A DNA stretch of 64,000 nucleotides from Candidatus Meridianibacter frigidus (lineage in GTDB: Bacteria; Vulcanimicrobiota; Vulcanimicrobiia; Vulcanimicrobiales; Vulcanimicrobiaceae): positions 1 to 64,000 of the forward strand of contig QHBJ01000040.1 in assembly GCA_003243975.1 (NCBI GenBank), read 5' to 3'. Shown here in pieces: positions 26,285 to 34,822 of the stretch (positions are counted from its first letter, which is position 1; every line of letters starts with the position of its first letter). A program made the translations under genes and the position numbers. Under the pieces are notes generated by a model. The model was not told the origin of the DNA. It saw only the letters and a list, made by a program, of their open reading frames with translations, and made no database searches.

Positions 26285-26946
26285 GGGTCGCCGTCGATCT
26301 CCGCCATCACTTTTTCGCCCGGCGCGATGGTAAATGATGGGAGGACGAAGTGCAGCGTGTTTTGCGCAAGTGTTCCGAACACGGGCCCGAAGCTGCGATT
26401 ACCCCAGGTAAAGGTCAGCGAGTACTTCTTATCGTCGCGTAGCACGTGCGGGAACCAGACGTCCATGGTCGAGCCCGCAGGTATTCCTATGCGGCTTTTG
26501 ATCGCAAAGGAAAAACTGGCAAAATAGTAGCCGTCTCCACCGCGGGTGAGCGGACTCTCCGAGTCCGTCGGCATGCGCGCGTGGAACGTATCGACGTGCA
26601 CGTCACGCTGGCGATCGGGCGATGCGAAATGCATCTGCGTCCCATAGCCGTCATAGGGCGCCGGCCTTTGCGCGCCGGAACCCGAGAACCACCATTGGTC
26701 TCTGCGCCGCATAAAGTAGAGTGGTGTTCTCGTTTTGCCCTCAACGCCCATTGCCGACGCGTGATCGCCGTCAACAACGACATCGGATATCACGAGGGTC
26801 GGAAAAAGCATTTTGCCATTCGAACGTATCGCAGCCACATCCCGTGCCGGGCCGGCATCCGCCGCGCTTGCTAGCATCGGCATTCCGCAAAGCAGCGCGA
26901 ACGCAAACATGATGGCCATGCTCGCTACAAGGTCATTCCGTCGCAT
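26281..26946 (-). CDS. Exported protein of unknown function
   Basis: 221 residues with a signal peptide (VASMAIMFAFALLCGMPMLASAADA). The mature part is beta-rich (SDVVVDGDHASAMGVEGKTR, TMDVWFPHVLRDDKKYSLTF) and includes an ionizable-to-tryptophan cluster RRRDQWWFSGSG. I recognise no family. It is convergent with the CRP-type regulator (4-base overlap) and downstream of the enoyl-CoA hydratase gene on the same strand (35-base gap). Confidence 0.6.
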   Translation of the reverse strand: MRRNDLVASMAIMFAFALLCGMPMLASAADAGPARDVAAIRSNGKMLFPTLVISDVVVDGDHASAMGVEGKTRTPLYFMRRRDQWWFSGSGAQRPAPYDGYGTQMHFASPDRQRDVHVDTFHARMPTDSESPLTRGGDGYYFASFSFAIKSRIGIPAGSTMDVWFPHVLRDDKKYSLTFTWGNRSFGPVFGTLAQNTLHFVLPSFTIAPGEKVMAEIDGDP

Positions 26947-26981
26947 AATTCACAAACGCAGACGCGTCTTGCGGCGTGACG

Positions 26982-27782
26982 TTAGCTGCTGCGCCAGTTC
27001 GGCGGGCGCTTTTCGAGAAAAGCGCTGGTGCCTTCCTTAAAATCATTAGTGTTGACGAGCGTGCCAAAGTAGAGTGCTTCCACCGCCAAGGCCTGCGCCA
27101 GGGGCAGCGTGTCGCCTTCGTTGATCGCGCTCTTACAGGCCTGTATGGCTAACGGTGCTTTGGTGGCGATAACGCCCGCCAGCCGCTGCGCCTCCGAAAG
27201 AAGTTGCGGCTGCGACACGACCTTCTGAACTAGACCAATACGCAACGCCTCTTGCGCGTCGATGATTTCACCAGTTAGGCATAGGTACATGGCCATGCCG
27301 CGGCCCACGAGCCGCGTGAGGCGCTGCGAGCCGCCGTAGCCGGGAATGAGTCCCAAATTTACTTCGGGCTGACCGAACTTCGCGTTCGCGCTGCAGATGC
27401 GAATGTCGCCTGCCATCGCAAGCTCGCAACCGCCGCCAAGCGCAAATCCGTTGACCGCCATGATCACTGGCTTGCGCATTCGTTCGATCTGAAGCGTAAT
27501 CTCTTGACCCAGCCGCGCCTTGCGTGCGCCTTCAACCGCGTTGGGCAAGGCGTTGAGCTCGGCGATGTCGGCGCCCGCGGCAAAGGCCTTTTCGCCCGCG
27601 CCTGTGATGACAATCGCGCGAATCTCAGCCTCCTCGTCGAAGCGCGCCAGCTCCGCCGAGAGCGTTGCCAGCAACGACGCGTTGAGGGCGTTGAGCACTT
27701 GGGGCCGGTTCAGCGTAAGCATCGCCACATGGCCGCTACGCTCGCTTAGAATCTCGATTTGCGCGTCACCGGCGATAGTCAT
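26982..27782 (-). CDS. Enoyl-CoA hydratase/isomerase family protein
   Basis: 266 residues from ATG 27782 (AGGGG upstream). It has crotonase motifs: GAGEKAFAAGADIAELN, the oxyanion-hole region NGFALGGGCELAMAGDIRIC with the first catalytic Glu, and FGQPEVNLGLIPGYGGSQRL with the second Glu. Both acidic residues of true hydratases are present. It probably hydrates crotonyl-type enoyl-CoA. It overlaps the end of the upstream dehydrogenase gene by 17 bases. Confidence 0.93.
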   Translation of the reverse strand: MTIAGDAQIEILSERSGHVAMLTLNRPQVLNALNASLLATLSAELARFDEEAEIRAIVITGAGEKAFAAGADIAELNALPNAVEGARKARLGQEITLQIERMRKPVIMAVNGFALGGGCELAMAGDIRICSANAKFGQPEVNLGLIPGYGGSQRLTRLVGRGMAMYLCLTGEIIDAQEALRIGLVQKVVSQPQLLSEAQRLAGVIATKAPLAIQACKSAINEGDTLPLAQALAVEALYFGTLVNTNDFKEGTSAFLEKRPPNWRSS

Positions 27783-28623
27783 AGAACCCCTGTCCGCTCT
27801 TGCGGCCATACTGTCCGGCGAGCACCATGCGCTTGAGCAGTGTCGGGGGCGCCATCATTGGGTCCTTGAACTCGTCGAACATAATCTGCGCGATGTAGTA
27901 GGTCGTATCCAGCCCGACGAAATCGAGCAACTCGAGCGGGCCCATCGGATATCCGCATCCCAGCTTCATGGATTTGTCGATATCTTCGCGAGATGCCAGA
28001 CCTTGTTCGTAGGCGCGTATCGCATACAAGAGATACGGTACCAGCAGCCGGTTGACGATAAATCCAGGCGTGTCTTTCGCAAGCACCGGTTCCTTGCCCA
28101 GCTTCTGCGCGAAAGTGTAGAGGCGGTCGACCGTTTCCTGAGAGGTCGCGATCGTGCGCACGACCTCGACAAGTTTCATGATCGGCACCGGGTTGAAGAA
28201 GTGTAGGCCGGCCACCTTGTCGGGGCGCCGCGTAGCAGCCGCCATCTCGATCACGCACAAGCTGGAGGTATTCGAGCAGATGGTCGCTTCAGGGGCAAGC
28301 ATTTCATCCAATTGCCGAAAGAGCTGAAGCTTCGCATCCATATTCTCGATGATCGCTTCGACAACCAGATCGCAGTCCTTAAGGTCCTTAATATCGGTGG
28401 TCGGTTTGATGCGGTCCAGGACAGCGTCGCGCTCGGACTGCGAGAGCTTCTCTTTCTCGACAAACTTGTCGAGCGACTTCGTTATGTTGCCGACGCCTTT
28501 TTGTAATGGGGCTTGTGCTACTTCCATCAGCACCACGGGCAAGCCGGCTGCAGCGCATGTTTGGGCAATACCGTTGCCCATCAATCCCGCACCACAGACA
28601 CCGACCATACGAATTTCCGACAC
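27766..28623 (-). CDS. 3-hydroxybutyryl-CoA dehydrogenase
   Basis: 285 residues from GTG 28623, which has GAGG 6 bases upstream. The NAD site is MVGVCGAGLMGNGIAQTCAA. Catalytic-domain motifs are TICSNTSSLCVIEMA, VAGLHFFNPVPIMKLVEVV (catalytic His) and KDTPGFIVNRLLVPYLLYAI. The end is GRKSGQGFYDYRR. The length of about 285 fits the stand-alone HBD class. Together with the thiolase and hydratase genes it could run acetyl-CoA to crotonyl-CoA in either direction. Confidence 0.95.
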   Translation of the reverse strand: MSEIRMVGVCGAGLMGNGIAQTCAAAGLPVVLMEVAQAPLQKGVGNITKSLDKFVEKEKLSQSERDAVLDRIKPTTDIKDLKDCDLVVEAIIENMDAKLQLFRQLDEMLAPEATICSNTSSLCVIEMAAATRRPDKVAGLHFFNPVPIMKLVEVVRTIATSQETVDRLYTFAQKLGKEPVLAKDTPGFIVNRLLVPYLLYAIRAYEQGLASREDIDKSMKLGCGYPMGPLELLDFVGLDTTYYIAQIMFDEFKDPMMAPPTLLKRMVLAGQYGRKSGQGFYDYRR

Positions 28624-28654
28624 AAACAACCTCACGAATAGAATTGGGAGCGCA

Positions 28655-29344
28655 ATGCTTTACGAGTTCGGCTTGCAGCCCCCTTTCCGGGATGCTATGC
28701 TTGTCGTCGCAGTGCGTACCGCATATCACGAAGCCCTGGAAGCAACCCGCCTCGACGTCGTCCGTCTCGGGGCGCTCGTTGGCGATGCGATTCGGGTCGC
28801 CGTCGAAGCGCTTGAACGGCGCGACTCGTCGGCCGGTGCGCGCGTGGTGGCCGGAGATGATGTCGTCGACGATCTGCGCCGCAAGATCGAGAGCGCCTGT
28901 ATCGAGTTAATCTGGAAGCAGCAGCCCGTAGCGGGCGAATTGCGCGCCATCGCCGCTATGTTGGAGATTGCCACGGACTTGGAGCGCATCGGCGATTACG
29001 CGGTCGACATCGCCAAGAATGCCATCAAGCTGGCGGACGTGCCGCTGCGTCCAGCACGCGTGGAGATCGACCGCATCGGCGACACGGCTCATGCGATGCT
29101 GCTGGATGCGATGCGCGCCTATACCGATCAGGACGGCGTGTTGGCCGAACGCGTTATCGAGAGCGACGACGACGTGGATAAGCTCTACAAACGCGGCGTT
29201 AAAGCGCTCCAAGAAGAGATGCAGGCGGACCCGGCCTTAGTGCGCGCGGGAACACGCATGCTGTTCGTGCTCGCCGCGCTGGAACGCGTGGGCGACCGCG
29301 CGCAGAACATCGCCTGGCACACCAAAGACATGATCGGTTCTTGA
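28655..29344 (+). CDS. phoU: PhoU-family phosphate regulator
   Basis: 229 residues from ATG 28655 (GGGAG upstream). Two three-helix repeats carry the conserved metal-site pairs: EIATDLERIGDYAVDIAKNA and VLAALERVGDRAQNIAWHT. The LERIGD/LERVGD motif is diagnostic. PhoU restrains the Pst transporter and the PhoR kinase. No pst or phoBR genes lie in the window, so it is an isolated copy. It is divergent from the dehydrogenase gene, with only 31 bases between them. Confidence 0.93.
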   Translation: MLYEFGLQPPFRDAMLVVAVRTAYHEALEATRLDVVRLGALVGDAIRVAVEALERRDSSAGARVVAGDDVVDDLRRKIESACIELIWKQQPVAGELRAIAAMLEIATDLERIGDYAVDIAKNAIKLADVPLRPARVEIDRIGDTAHAMLLDAMRAYTDQDGVLAERVIESDDDVDKLYKRGVKALQEEMQADPALVRAGTRMLFVLAALERVGDRAQNIAWHTKDMIGS

Positions 29345-30483
29345 CCCAAACCCCACTCGACCGGGCGCAATTTTCGGGAACGCAGGAGTACACGTATCTC
29401 AATCACGCCGCAGTCGGCGTCTTGCCGTCGCGAACTCGCAGCGCGCTCCAAACATTTATCGACGCGCACGCTGGTAGCGGCGTCATGGGTGCATGGCCAT
29501 ACGAAGCACGGCTGCCGGAGTACCGCGCCGCGGTTGCCGCCTTCATCAACGCAAAGCCGGCTGAGATCGCACTGCTGCGCAATACGGGCGATGGCGCCAA
29601 CGTTTTAGCCCACGGGATCGACTGGCAGGAAGGCGATGAGATCGTCACCGCTGACAATGAATTTCCCGCCAATGTCTATCCGTGGCTGCAGTGCCGCCGC
29701 TACGGGGTCAACGTTCGCTTCGTAAGAACGGAGCGAGAGCGGATGACTCCGGACGTTTTGGCACGGACGATGACTTCACGCACGCGCCTGGTTTCGGTTT
29801 CCTGGGTGTCGTTTGCCGACGGCTACCGTCACGATCTGACGGCACTCGCCCAGGTGGCGCATCGCGGCGGCGCGCTTCTCTGCGTGGATGTCATTCAGGG
29901 GTTGGGCGCTTTGCCGATCGATGTCCAGGCGATGGGAGTCGATGCCGCCTACGGAGGCGGAGCCAAATGGCTGATGGCTCTGCAGGGTGTCAGTTTTCTG
30001 TACGTGCGCGAGCCCTTGCTGGACCGCTTGCGCTTGGCGTGGCCCGGATGGCGTTCCGCGGCCGACATGTGGGATTTCTTGGATTACGATCAGCCGGCGA
30101 CCGCCGCCGCCTCGCGCTTCGAAGGCGGCACACCCAACATTATCGGTGCGCTTTCGCTTGCTGAATCAATTGCTGAACTGAAGCGTCCGAATGTCGAGGC
30201 ACACGTGCTCGCACTGACCGACCAGCTAGCGGAAGGACTGCATTCAATTGGCGCGCGGATCCTCAGCCGTCGTGGCGCCGGCGTCTCATCCGCAATTCTG
30301 TTGTTTACGCTGCCCGGGTGCGACTCCATCGCCGTAGGCCGTGCTCTGCAAGAGGAACAAATCGTCACGACGTACCGTTCAAACGGTGTGCGCGTCGCGC
30401 CGCACGGCTACAACACGCCGGAAGAGATCGGGCGGCTGCTCGAGGTCACTGCGCGCGCGCGAACCTTCCTCAAATCCGCCTAA
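29341..30483 (+). CDS. Class V aminotransferase family PLP enzyme
   Basis: 380 residues from TTG 29341, overlapping the phoU stop (TTGA). The fold type I landmarks are YLNHAAVGVLPSRTRSAL, RNTGDGANVLAHGIDW, WVSFADGYRHDLTALAQV, and LLCVDVIQGLGALPIDVQAM with the PLP-binding Asp. The Schiff-base Lys is in YGGGAKWLMALQGVSFLYV. RFEGGTPNIIGALSLAESI follows. It resembles isopenicillin-N-epimerase/CsdA-like proteins; a cysteine desulfurase loop Cys is not evident. The substrate is unknown. Confidence 0.87.
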   Translation: MTQTPLDRAQFSGTQEYTYLNHAAVGVLPSRTRSALQTFIDAHAGSGVMGAWPYEARLPEYRAAVAAFINAKPAEIALLRNTGDGANVLAHGIDWQEGDEIVTADNEFPANVYPWLQCRRYGVNVRFVRTERERMTPDVLARTMTSRTRLVSVSWVSFADGYRHDLTALAQVAHRGGALLCVDVIQGLGALPIDVQAMGVDAAYGGGAKWLMALQGVSFLYVREPLLDRLRLAWPGWRSAADMWDFLDYDQPATAAASRFEGGTPNIIGALSLAESIAELKRPNVEAHVLALTDQLAEGLHSIGARILSRRGAGVSSAILLFTLPGCDSIAVGRALQEEQIVTTYRSNGVRVAPHGYNTPEEIGRLLEVTARARTFLKSA

Positions 30484-30495
30484 GGAGATCGTCAC

Positions 30496-31152
30496 GTGTT
30501 CCTGCCCCTCGCATTTTCGCTCGCGCTCGACAGCGCGGCACCTTCGGTACCGCCGCCGGCAAGATATCAATACGAAGGATTTATCGACGGGAAGACGGTC
30601 GGAAACAATTCGCTCACGCTAAAGCGCGGACCCGACGAGTACATCGTGGATGAGAAGGCAGATGCGCACTTGCCCACCGGCGACCAGAGCGCCGCGACCC
30701 ACATGACGCTGGATAATCAGCTGCGGCCCACCGACTACAGCGCTACGTACACGGTCTTCGATGAGCCGGCCAAAGCGACGGTCTCGTTCTCCGACCGAGT
30801 GGCCACCATGGTGATGGGCAGCGATACAAAGACCATTCCGATGGGCGGCAGCAGCAGGAGTTTCATCGTGCTGGACACCTCGCTCGTGTCAGGCTACTTC
30901 TTGTTGCCCGCGCAAGTGAGGGCATTTGCCGGCGCCGATTTGACCGCTATCATTCCGGGTCAAGGAGGAAGCGCTTTTCTGAACGTCATACCGAACGACC
31001 GGCCCGCGCGTCCGTCGGATGTCCCGGCCGGCGACGTAAGCATTTCTTTCGCGGGTGAAATCCCGTTCGTGGAATGGTACGAGCCGAGCACGCTGATCTT
31101 GGACGAGCTAAGCATGCCCGTCCAAAACCTGGTAGTCAAACGCCGGCGCTAA
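30496..31152 (+). CDS. Exported/periplasmic protein of unknown function
   Basis: 218 residues from GTG 30496, with GGAGA 7 bases upstream. It has a short hydrophobic N-terminus (FLPLAFSLALDSAAP). The mature part is a beta-rich domain with tandem strands (YQYEGFIDGKTVGNNSLTLK, THMTLDNQLRPTDYSATYTV, VEWYEPSTLILDELSMPVQN). This pattern is seen in several secreted proteins whose genes follow metabolic enzymes, but I cannot name the family. It is convergent with the next gene (4-base overlap). Confidence 0.6.
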   Translation: MFLPLAFSLALDSAAPSVPPPARYQYEGFIDGKTVGNNSLTLKRGPDEYIVDEKADAHLPTGDQSAATHMTLDNQLRPTDYSATYTVFDEPAKATVSFSDRVATMVMGSDTKTIPMGGSSRSFIVLDTSLVSGYFLLPAQVRAFAGADLTAIIPGQGGSAFLNVIPNDRPARPSDVPAGDVSISFAGEIPFVEWYEPSTLILDELSMPVQNLVVKRRR

Positions 31153-32582
31153 TTTCCTTGCTCGCTTAAGATACAAGAGGCCATGACCGCATCGGTCATG
31201 CCGTGAATGAGACGCTTGTCTGCGGGCGCGACCGTAGCTAAGATGCCGCCCAACTCCACGCGCTCACCGATAACGAAGAAGTACGGACACAAGCGCACTC
31301 GCCCATCAAAATTTCTTGTCTCGTCGGTTTGAGGGTCGTAGTAGTTTTGCCGCACGCGCTTCCCCTTGTAGAAGCGTTGCAAGATGCGCGGCGTCTTCGC
31401 GAAGTTTTCCAGCGCCTCAGTCAGCGTGGCGGCCCATTCTTCCTTAGGAAGATCGTTCGCGACGCGCACTCCCTTCGAACCCCAGGCCAGCTCTGAGAAA
31501 CCTGAGGGTTTGACCACGAAGTCGCGCTCGCTCTTGCCAAGTGCCGCCAATTGCATCCAGTCATTGACGGCTTCTCCGGCGACGGTGAGATTTGCAATGA
31601 CAGCCTGGGGCGGAAGTGGTCGCGGATCGATAACCCACGTTTCGGGAAACAGCAACTTTAAGCGCTCGTAGATATCGTTTCCCAGTTGGCCCTTCCAGAG
31701 ATTTCTTAGACCAGGGTGATGCAGCAGCGCGAACGCCAGCTTCTCCTCAAGCTGGGCTTTCGGTGGCGGCGTCATTCGCACTCGGTTATGACGCGCCGCG
31801 TACAAGAAGAGTTCTTGCTTGGGAACATTCATGAGATCGAAGAGTTCGAAATTGCGATAGATCGCGTCAAGCTTCTCTTCGCGACCATCCTCGAACCGTA
31901 GGAAAAGGGCTTCTTCCGTAAAGATGATGTCTTGGGGGGCACAGACATATGCCTTCACGACGGATTCCCGGGCGGTGGCCGCCGCCAGCCAGCGCAACTC
32001 CGCGCGGTAGTCTTTGCTCTCTTCCGAAACGACGATCGCTACGCTCGGATTCTCTTTCTGGGTTGCTGAAGCGAGCATCTGCGCAAAGTGTTTTGGAATG
32101 CCGAACGAGCCGCCGATCGATTCCAATCCGAGCTTGCAGTACGCCTCCGACATCGCTCCGACGAAGCCCATGCCACCGGGAACGCTATCGAGTTCGGACG
32201 CGATAAAGCCGTCGTCGGTAAGGATCAGGTCCGGGCGAATCACTGCCGGAATATCGCTCTTGAAGCGATTTTGACGCGCTAGGCGCACGATGTGTTCGGG
32301 CTTGCCCTGGTCTAAGTAGCCGGCGATGAATGCCGGTGCAGTCCCGCGGGCGCTGCGGTTGTACAGCGTGTTGAGCGCCTTGTAAAATGCCAGCAGGTCG
32401 TCGCCGATCCGCGTGATGCGTGCCAAGGTCGTGGGTGCCAGTGCGAAGGGCTCGGGAGCTACGCGCCAGGGAACCTTGCCCTGCTCGCCTTCAACTCGGA
32501 AGAGGCCAGGCGGAATCGTTTCGTAAAGAAACCGTGCTTTTTCGGGGGCGGTCAGGTTCGGCTGAAACGCCGTACAGGGCAT
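31149..32582 (-). CDS. Divergent ATP-grasp-like protein
   Basis: 477 residues from ATG 32582. The C-terminal half carries an ATP-grasp-like layout: RDFVVKPSGFSELAWGSKGV with a Lys in the nucleotide-binding loop, ILQRFYKGKRVRQNYYD as the next strand pair, and RLCPYFFVIGERVELGGILA near the end. Earlier, IRPDLILTDDGFIASELDSV, then PGGMG, recalls the R-x-D..E-x-N/D-x-x-P-x-G segment of glutathionylspermidine-synthase-type enzymes. I cannot assign a substrate. It is likely a peptide or amide ligase, unrelated in sequence to the two at 57-61 kb. Confidence 0.6.
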   Translation of the reverse strand: MPCTAFQPNLTAPEKARFLYETIPPGLFRVEGEQGKVPWRVAPEPFALAPTTLARITRIGDDLLAFYKALNTLYNRSARGTAPAFIAGYLDQGKPEHIVRLARQNRFKSDIPAVIRPDLILTDDGFIASELDSVPGGMGFVGAMSEAYCKLGLESIGGSFGIPKHFAQMLASATQKENPSVAIVVSEESKDYRAELRWLAAATARESVVKAYVCAPQDIIFTEEALFLRFEDGREEKLDAIYRNFELFDLMNVPKQELFLYAARHNRVRMTPPPKAQLEEKLAFALLHHPGLRNLWKGQLGNDIYERLKLLFPETWVIDPRPLPPQAVIANLTVAGEAVNDWMQLAALGKSERDFVVKPSGFSELAWGSKGVRVANDLPKEEWAATLTEALENFAKTPRILQRFYKGKRVRQNYYDPQTDETRNFDGRVRLCPYFFVIGERVELGGILATVAPADKRLIHGMTDAVMASCILSEQGN

Positions 32583-32640
32583 GCGTCTAAGATGCGCTGC
32601 CGCTTGCAAAGGTTGCACGGCGCCATTCGGCGCCGCGAGG

Positions 32641-33000
32641 TTACTTGATGGTAATCGCTCCGGGGGTGAGCAGAGCGGACTCGATGTAGACGCTGCCGGA
32701 CCGCATGACAAGGGTCAGGTGGAGGATGCCCGCCACGCCGAGGCGGTCGATCGCCACGTCTTCGATGACGCGCGATGGCTCGTCGCCAGGCAGAAACGAG
32801 AGTGGCGCCGTTTGGCCAAACGAGCCACGAGGCGAACTATACGTTTCGGCGACGTCCACGGTGCCCTCGTGTTCGGCCACCACGCAGTAGCCGACGGTCA
32901 CCGGCACGCTGCGAACCCTCAGCGTTTCGCGCGTGCAGCGGCTCGGGGCGCCATCGGCCGCGCCGATGCTCCAGAAGAGCAGCAATGCGCCGAGTGCCAT
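32641..33000 (-). CDS. Small exported protein of unknown function
   Basis: 119 residues from ATG 33000. The signal peptide is MALGALLLFWSIGAADGAPS. The mature part, APSRCTRETLRVRSVPVTVG, then CVVAEHEGTVDVAETY, has two Cys that could pair. It is beta-rich with the end LTLVMRSGSVYIESALLTPG. No family recognised. It lies upstream of the ATP-grasp-like gene on the same strand (about 58-base gap). Confidence 0.6.
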   Translation of the reverse strand: MALGALLLFWSIGAADGAPSRCTRETLRVRSVPVTVGYCVVAEHEGTVDVAETYSSPRGSFGQTAPLSFLPGDEPSRVIEDVAIDRLGVAGILHLTLVMRSGSVYIESALLTPGAITIK

Positions 33001-33089
33001 TGACCGCACCGAGAAAAGGTTCACAGTCCGACAACGTGCGCCGCGAGACAAAGGTTTCCCGCTTGCGGGCGCATTTGACGCTCGGGTAT

Positions 33090-33908
33090 ATGATCGAATT
33101 GATGACGATCGACCTTATCGCGCTGGATCTCGACGGTACGCTTTTGAATTCGCGCGAAGAGATCTCGCCCCGCAATCGCGCCGCAATCCGTACGGCGCTT
33201 GAGAACGGCGTGCGCATCGTGCTCGTAACCGGACGCGGGGCCGATGCGCCGATCCGCATCTCCAGGGAGCTCCGGCTCAACCTTCCGGTCATCTGCTGCC
33301 ATGGCGCCCTCACCAAAGACTTTGGCGCGAACAGAACGCTGGGTCACGTGCCGGTGACGCTCACATACGCCAAGCCCATGATCGAGTACGCTGAAAGGCA
33401 CGGGCTGCACGTCGCGGTGTACTCGGAAGAACTTTTCTACCACCTCGAGGGCAGCCATCTGCATTCGACCGACGTGAGCGGTCCGGCTTGGAAGCACGTG
33501 CGCTCGTTTTCGGATGTGCTGCACACCGCTCCGACGTTCATTCGGTTCCTGGGCGAGGATTCGGTAAACGCCATGCGCCGCGAGTTTGGCGATTATCCGC
33601 TGCACTTCAAGTATGAAAACTGGCTGAACTTTGTCGAGTGCGCCGTAACGAGCCGCGAGGCCAGCAAGAAGAATGCACTCGCACGTTTATGCGCTGACTT
33701 CCAGGTGCCGGCCGAGCGTGTCCTAGCCGTAGGCGACTCGCGCAACGACGTGCCGATGCTGCGGTGGGCCGGAATCGGCGTTGCAATGGGAAACGCACTG
33801 CCCGAAGTGCGCGAGGCAGTGCCATATGTGACGGGCACGAACGATGAAGACGGCGTCGCGGCAGCCATCGAGCGATTCGCCGCCCGAGGTCAGAAGAAAT
33901 CGGCGTGA
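33090..33908 (+). CDS. Cof-type HAD-IIB phosphatase
   Basis: 272 residues from ATG 33090 (ATG 33102 also possible). Motif I is LIALDLDGTLLNSREEISPR. Motif II is VRIVLVTGRGADAP, and the C2B cap lies between about residues 80 and 185. The C-terminal ASKKNALARLC gives the motif III Lys, and VLAVGDSRNDVPMLRWAGIG gives motif IV. These enzymes dephosphorylate sugar phosphates or flavin precursors; the substrate cannot be read from sequence. It starts a long run of overlapping plus-strand genes. Confidence 0.92.
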   Translation: MIELMTIDLIALDLDGTLLNSREEISPRNRAAIRTALENGVRIVLVTGRGADAPIRISRELRLNLPVICCHGALTKDFGANRTLGHVPVTLTYAKPMIEYAERHGLHVAVYSEELFYHLEGSHLHSTDVSGPAWKHVRSFSDVLHTAPTFIRFLGEDSVNAMRREFGDYPLHFKYENWLNFVECAVTSREASKKNALARLCADFQVPAERVLAVGDSRNDVPMLRWAGIGVAMGNALPEVREAVPYVTGTNDEDGVAAAIERFAARGQKKSA

Positions 33909-34141
33909 GCTACGACTCCGAACTCTCGGACGTTCTGATGCGCCGCGATTGGGAAGCGCTTCGCGAGTTCTGCCGGACACATAACCAGATTCCCGACGAT
34001 ATCTACGGCAAAGATGCGCACTTCTGGGAAGTGCTCATGCATAAGATCACATGCAATCGCCTCGAAACCCTGGGACTGCAAGCGGACTCGCGTTCCTGGC
34101 TGCAGCAACGTGGATACAGCACCGATCTTGCCGGGTACTGA
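33905..34141 (+). CDS. Small conserved-looking protein of unknown function
   Basis: 78 residues. The GTG start overlaps the HAD stop (GTGA). It is acidic and helical: LSDVLMRRDWEALREFCRTH, then YGKDAHFWEVLMHKITCNRL. No signal peptide, membrane segment or known motif. It sits between a HAD phosphatase and moaD, and its end overlaps moaD. Cotranslation with Moco genes is plausible but does not prove a related role. Confidence 0.6.
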   Translation: MSYDSELSDVLMRRDWEALREFCRTHNQIPDDIYGKDAHFWEVLMHKITCNRLETLGLQADSRSWLQQRGYSTDLAGY

Positions 34142-34388
34142 TACCACCGTTCGCCTGCACGTATTCGGGCGCATCCGCGAACTGCTCGGGACCGGCCGGC
34201 AAGAAGTGCGCGTGCCCGCGGACACCACCATTGAACAACTTTGGGACCGGCTCGCGGGAGGCGACGGTGAGCTCTGCGCCCTGCGATCCTCCACACGTTT
34301 CTTTCGCAACGGAGCGCTGGCCGGCGGGTCGAATATTATGGAGGACGGCGACGAGATCGGCTTTCTTCCGCCCGTAGGCGGCGGATGA
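34110..34388 (+). CDS. moaD: Molybdopterin synthase small subunit (MoaD)
   Basis: About 92 residues from GTG 34110 (TTG 34128 gives 86). The ubiquitin-like fold is seen in VRLHVFGRIRELLGTGRQEV and IMEDGDEIGFLPPVGGG, which ends in the diagnostic Gly-Gly that is thiocarboxylated. MoaD carries the sulfur for the dithiolene of molybdopterin. It overlaps the 78-residue protein's 3' end and moaE (ATGA). Confidence 0.92.
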   Translation: MDTAPILPGTDTTVRLHVFGRIRELLGTGRQEVRVPADTTIEQLWDRLAGGDGELCALRSSTRFFRNGALAGGSNIMEDGDEIGFLPPVGGG

Positions 34389-34822
34389 TTGCGTTGGTGC
34401 GCGAGCCCATCAACGTCGAGGCGCTGGTCAATTCCGTTCGCTCCGTTCAGTACGGAGCTGCGCTCGTGTTCCAGGGCGTCGTGCGCGCAGATGATCACGA
34501 CCGGAAGGTGCGAGCGCTTTTCTACGAAGCGTACGAATCCGCGGCACTCGCAGAGATGAATGTCATTGTCACAGAGGTGCAAGAGCGCTTCTCTCCCTGC
34601 GCAATTTCGATGCTTCATCGCCTCGGACACGTATTCGTGGGCGAGGTGAGCGTAGCGGTTACAGTTGCAACGCCGCACCGTTCTGACGCTTTCGACGCGT
34701 GCAGGTACGCCATCGATAACCTTAAGGCGCGCGTTCCAATCTGGAAGAAGGAAGAGTACGCAGACGGTGGCGCAAGCTGGCGTGCCAATCCTGTTGCGGA
34801 GAGCGCCGATCCTAAAGGTTGA
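34385..34822 (+). CDS. moaE: Molybdopterin synthase catalytic subunit (MoaE)
   Basis: 145 residues. FQGVVRADDHDRKVRALFYE matches the FxGxVR segment. MLHRLGHVFVGEVSVAVTVA and TPHRSDAFDACRYAIDNLKA, then PIWKKEEYADG with the catalytic Lys pair, complete the family signature. It forms the heterotetramer with MoaD that inserts both sulfurs into precursor Z. The start overlaps the moaD stop by 4 bases. Confidence 0.96.
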   Translation: MIALVREPINVEALVNSVRSVQYGAALVFQGVVRADDHDRKVRALFYEAYESAALAEMNVIVTEVQERFSPCAISMLHRLGHVFVGEVSVAVTVATPHRSDAFDACRYAIDNLKARVPIWKKEEYADGGASWRANPVAESADPKG

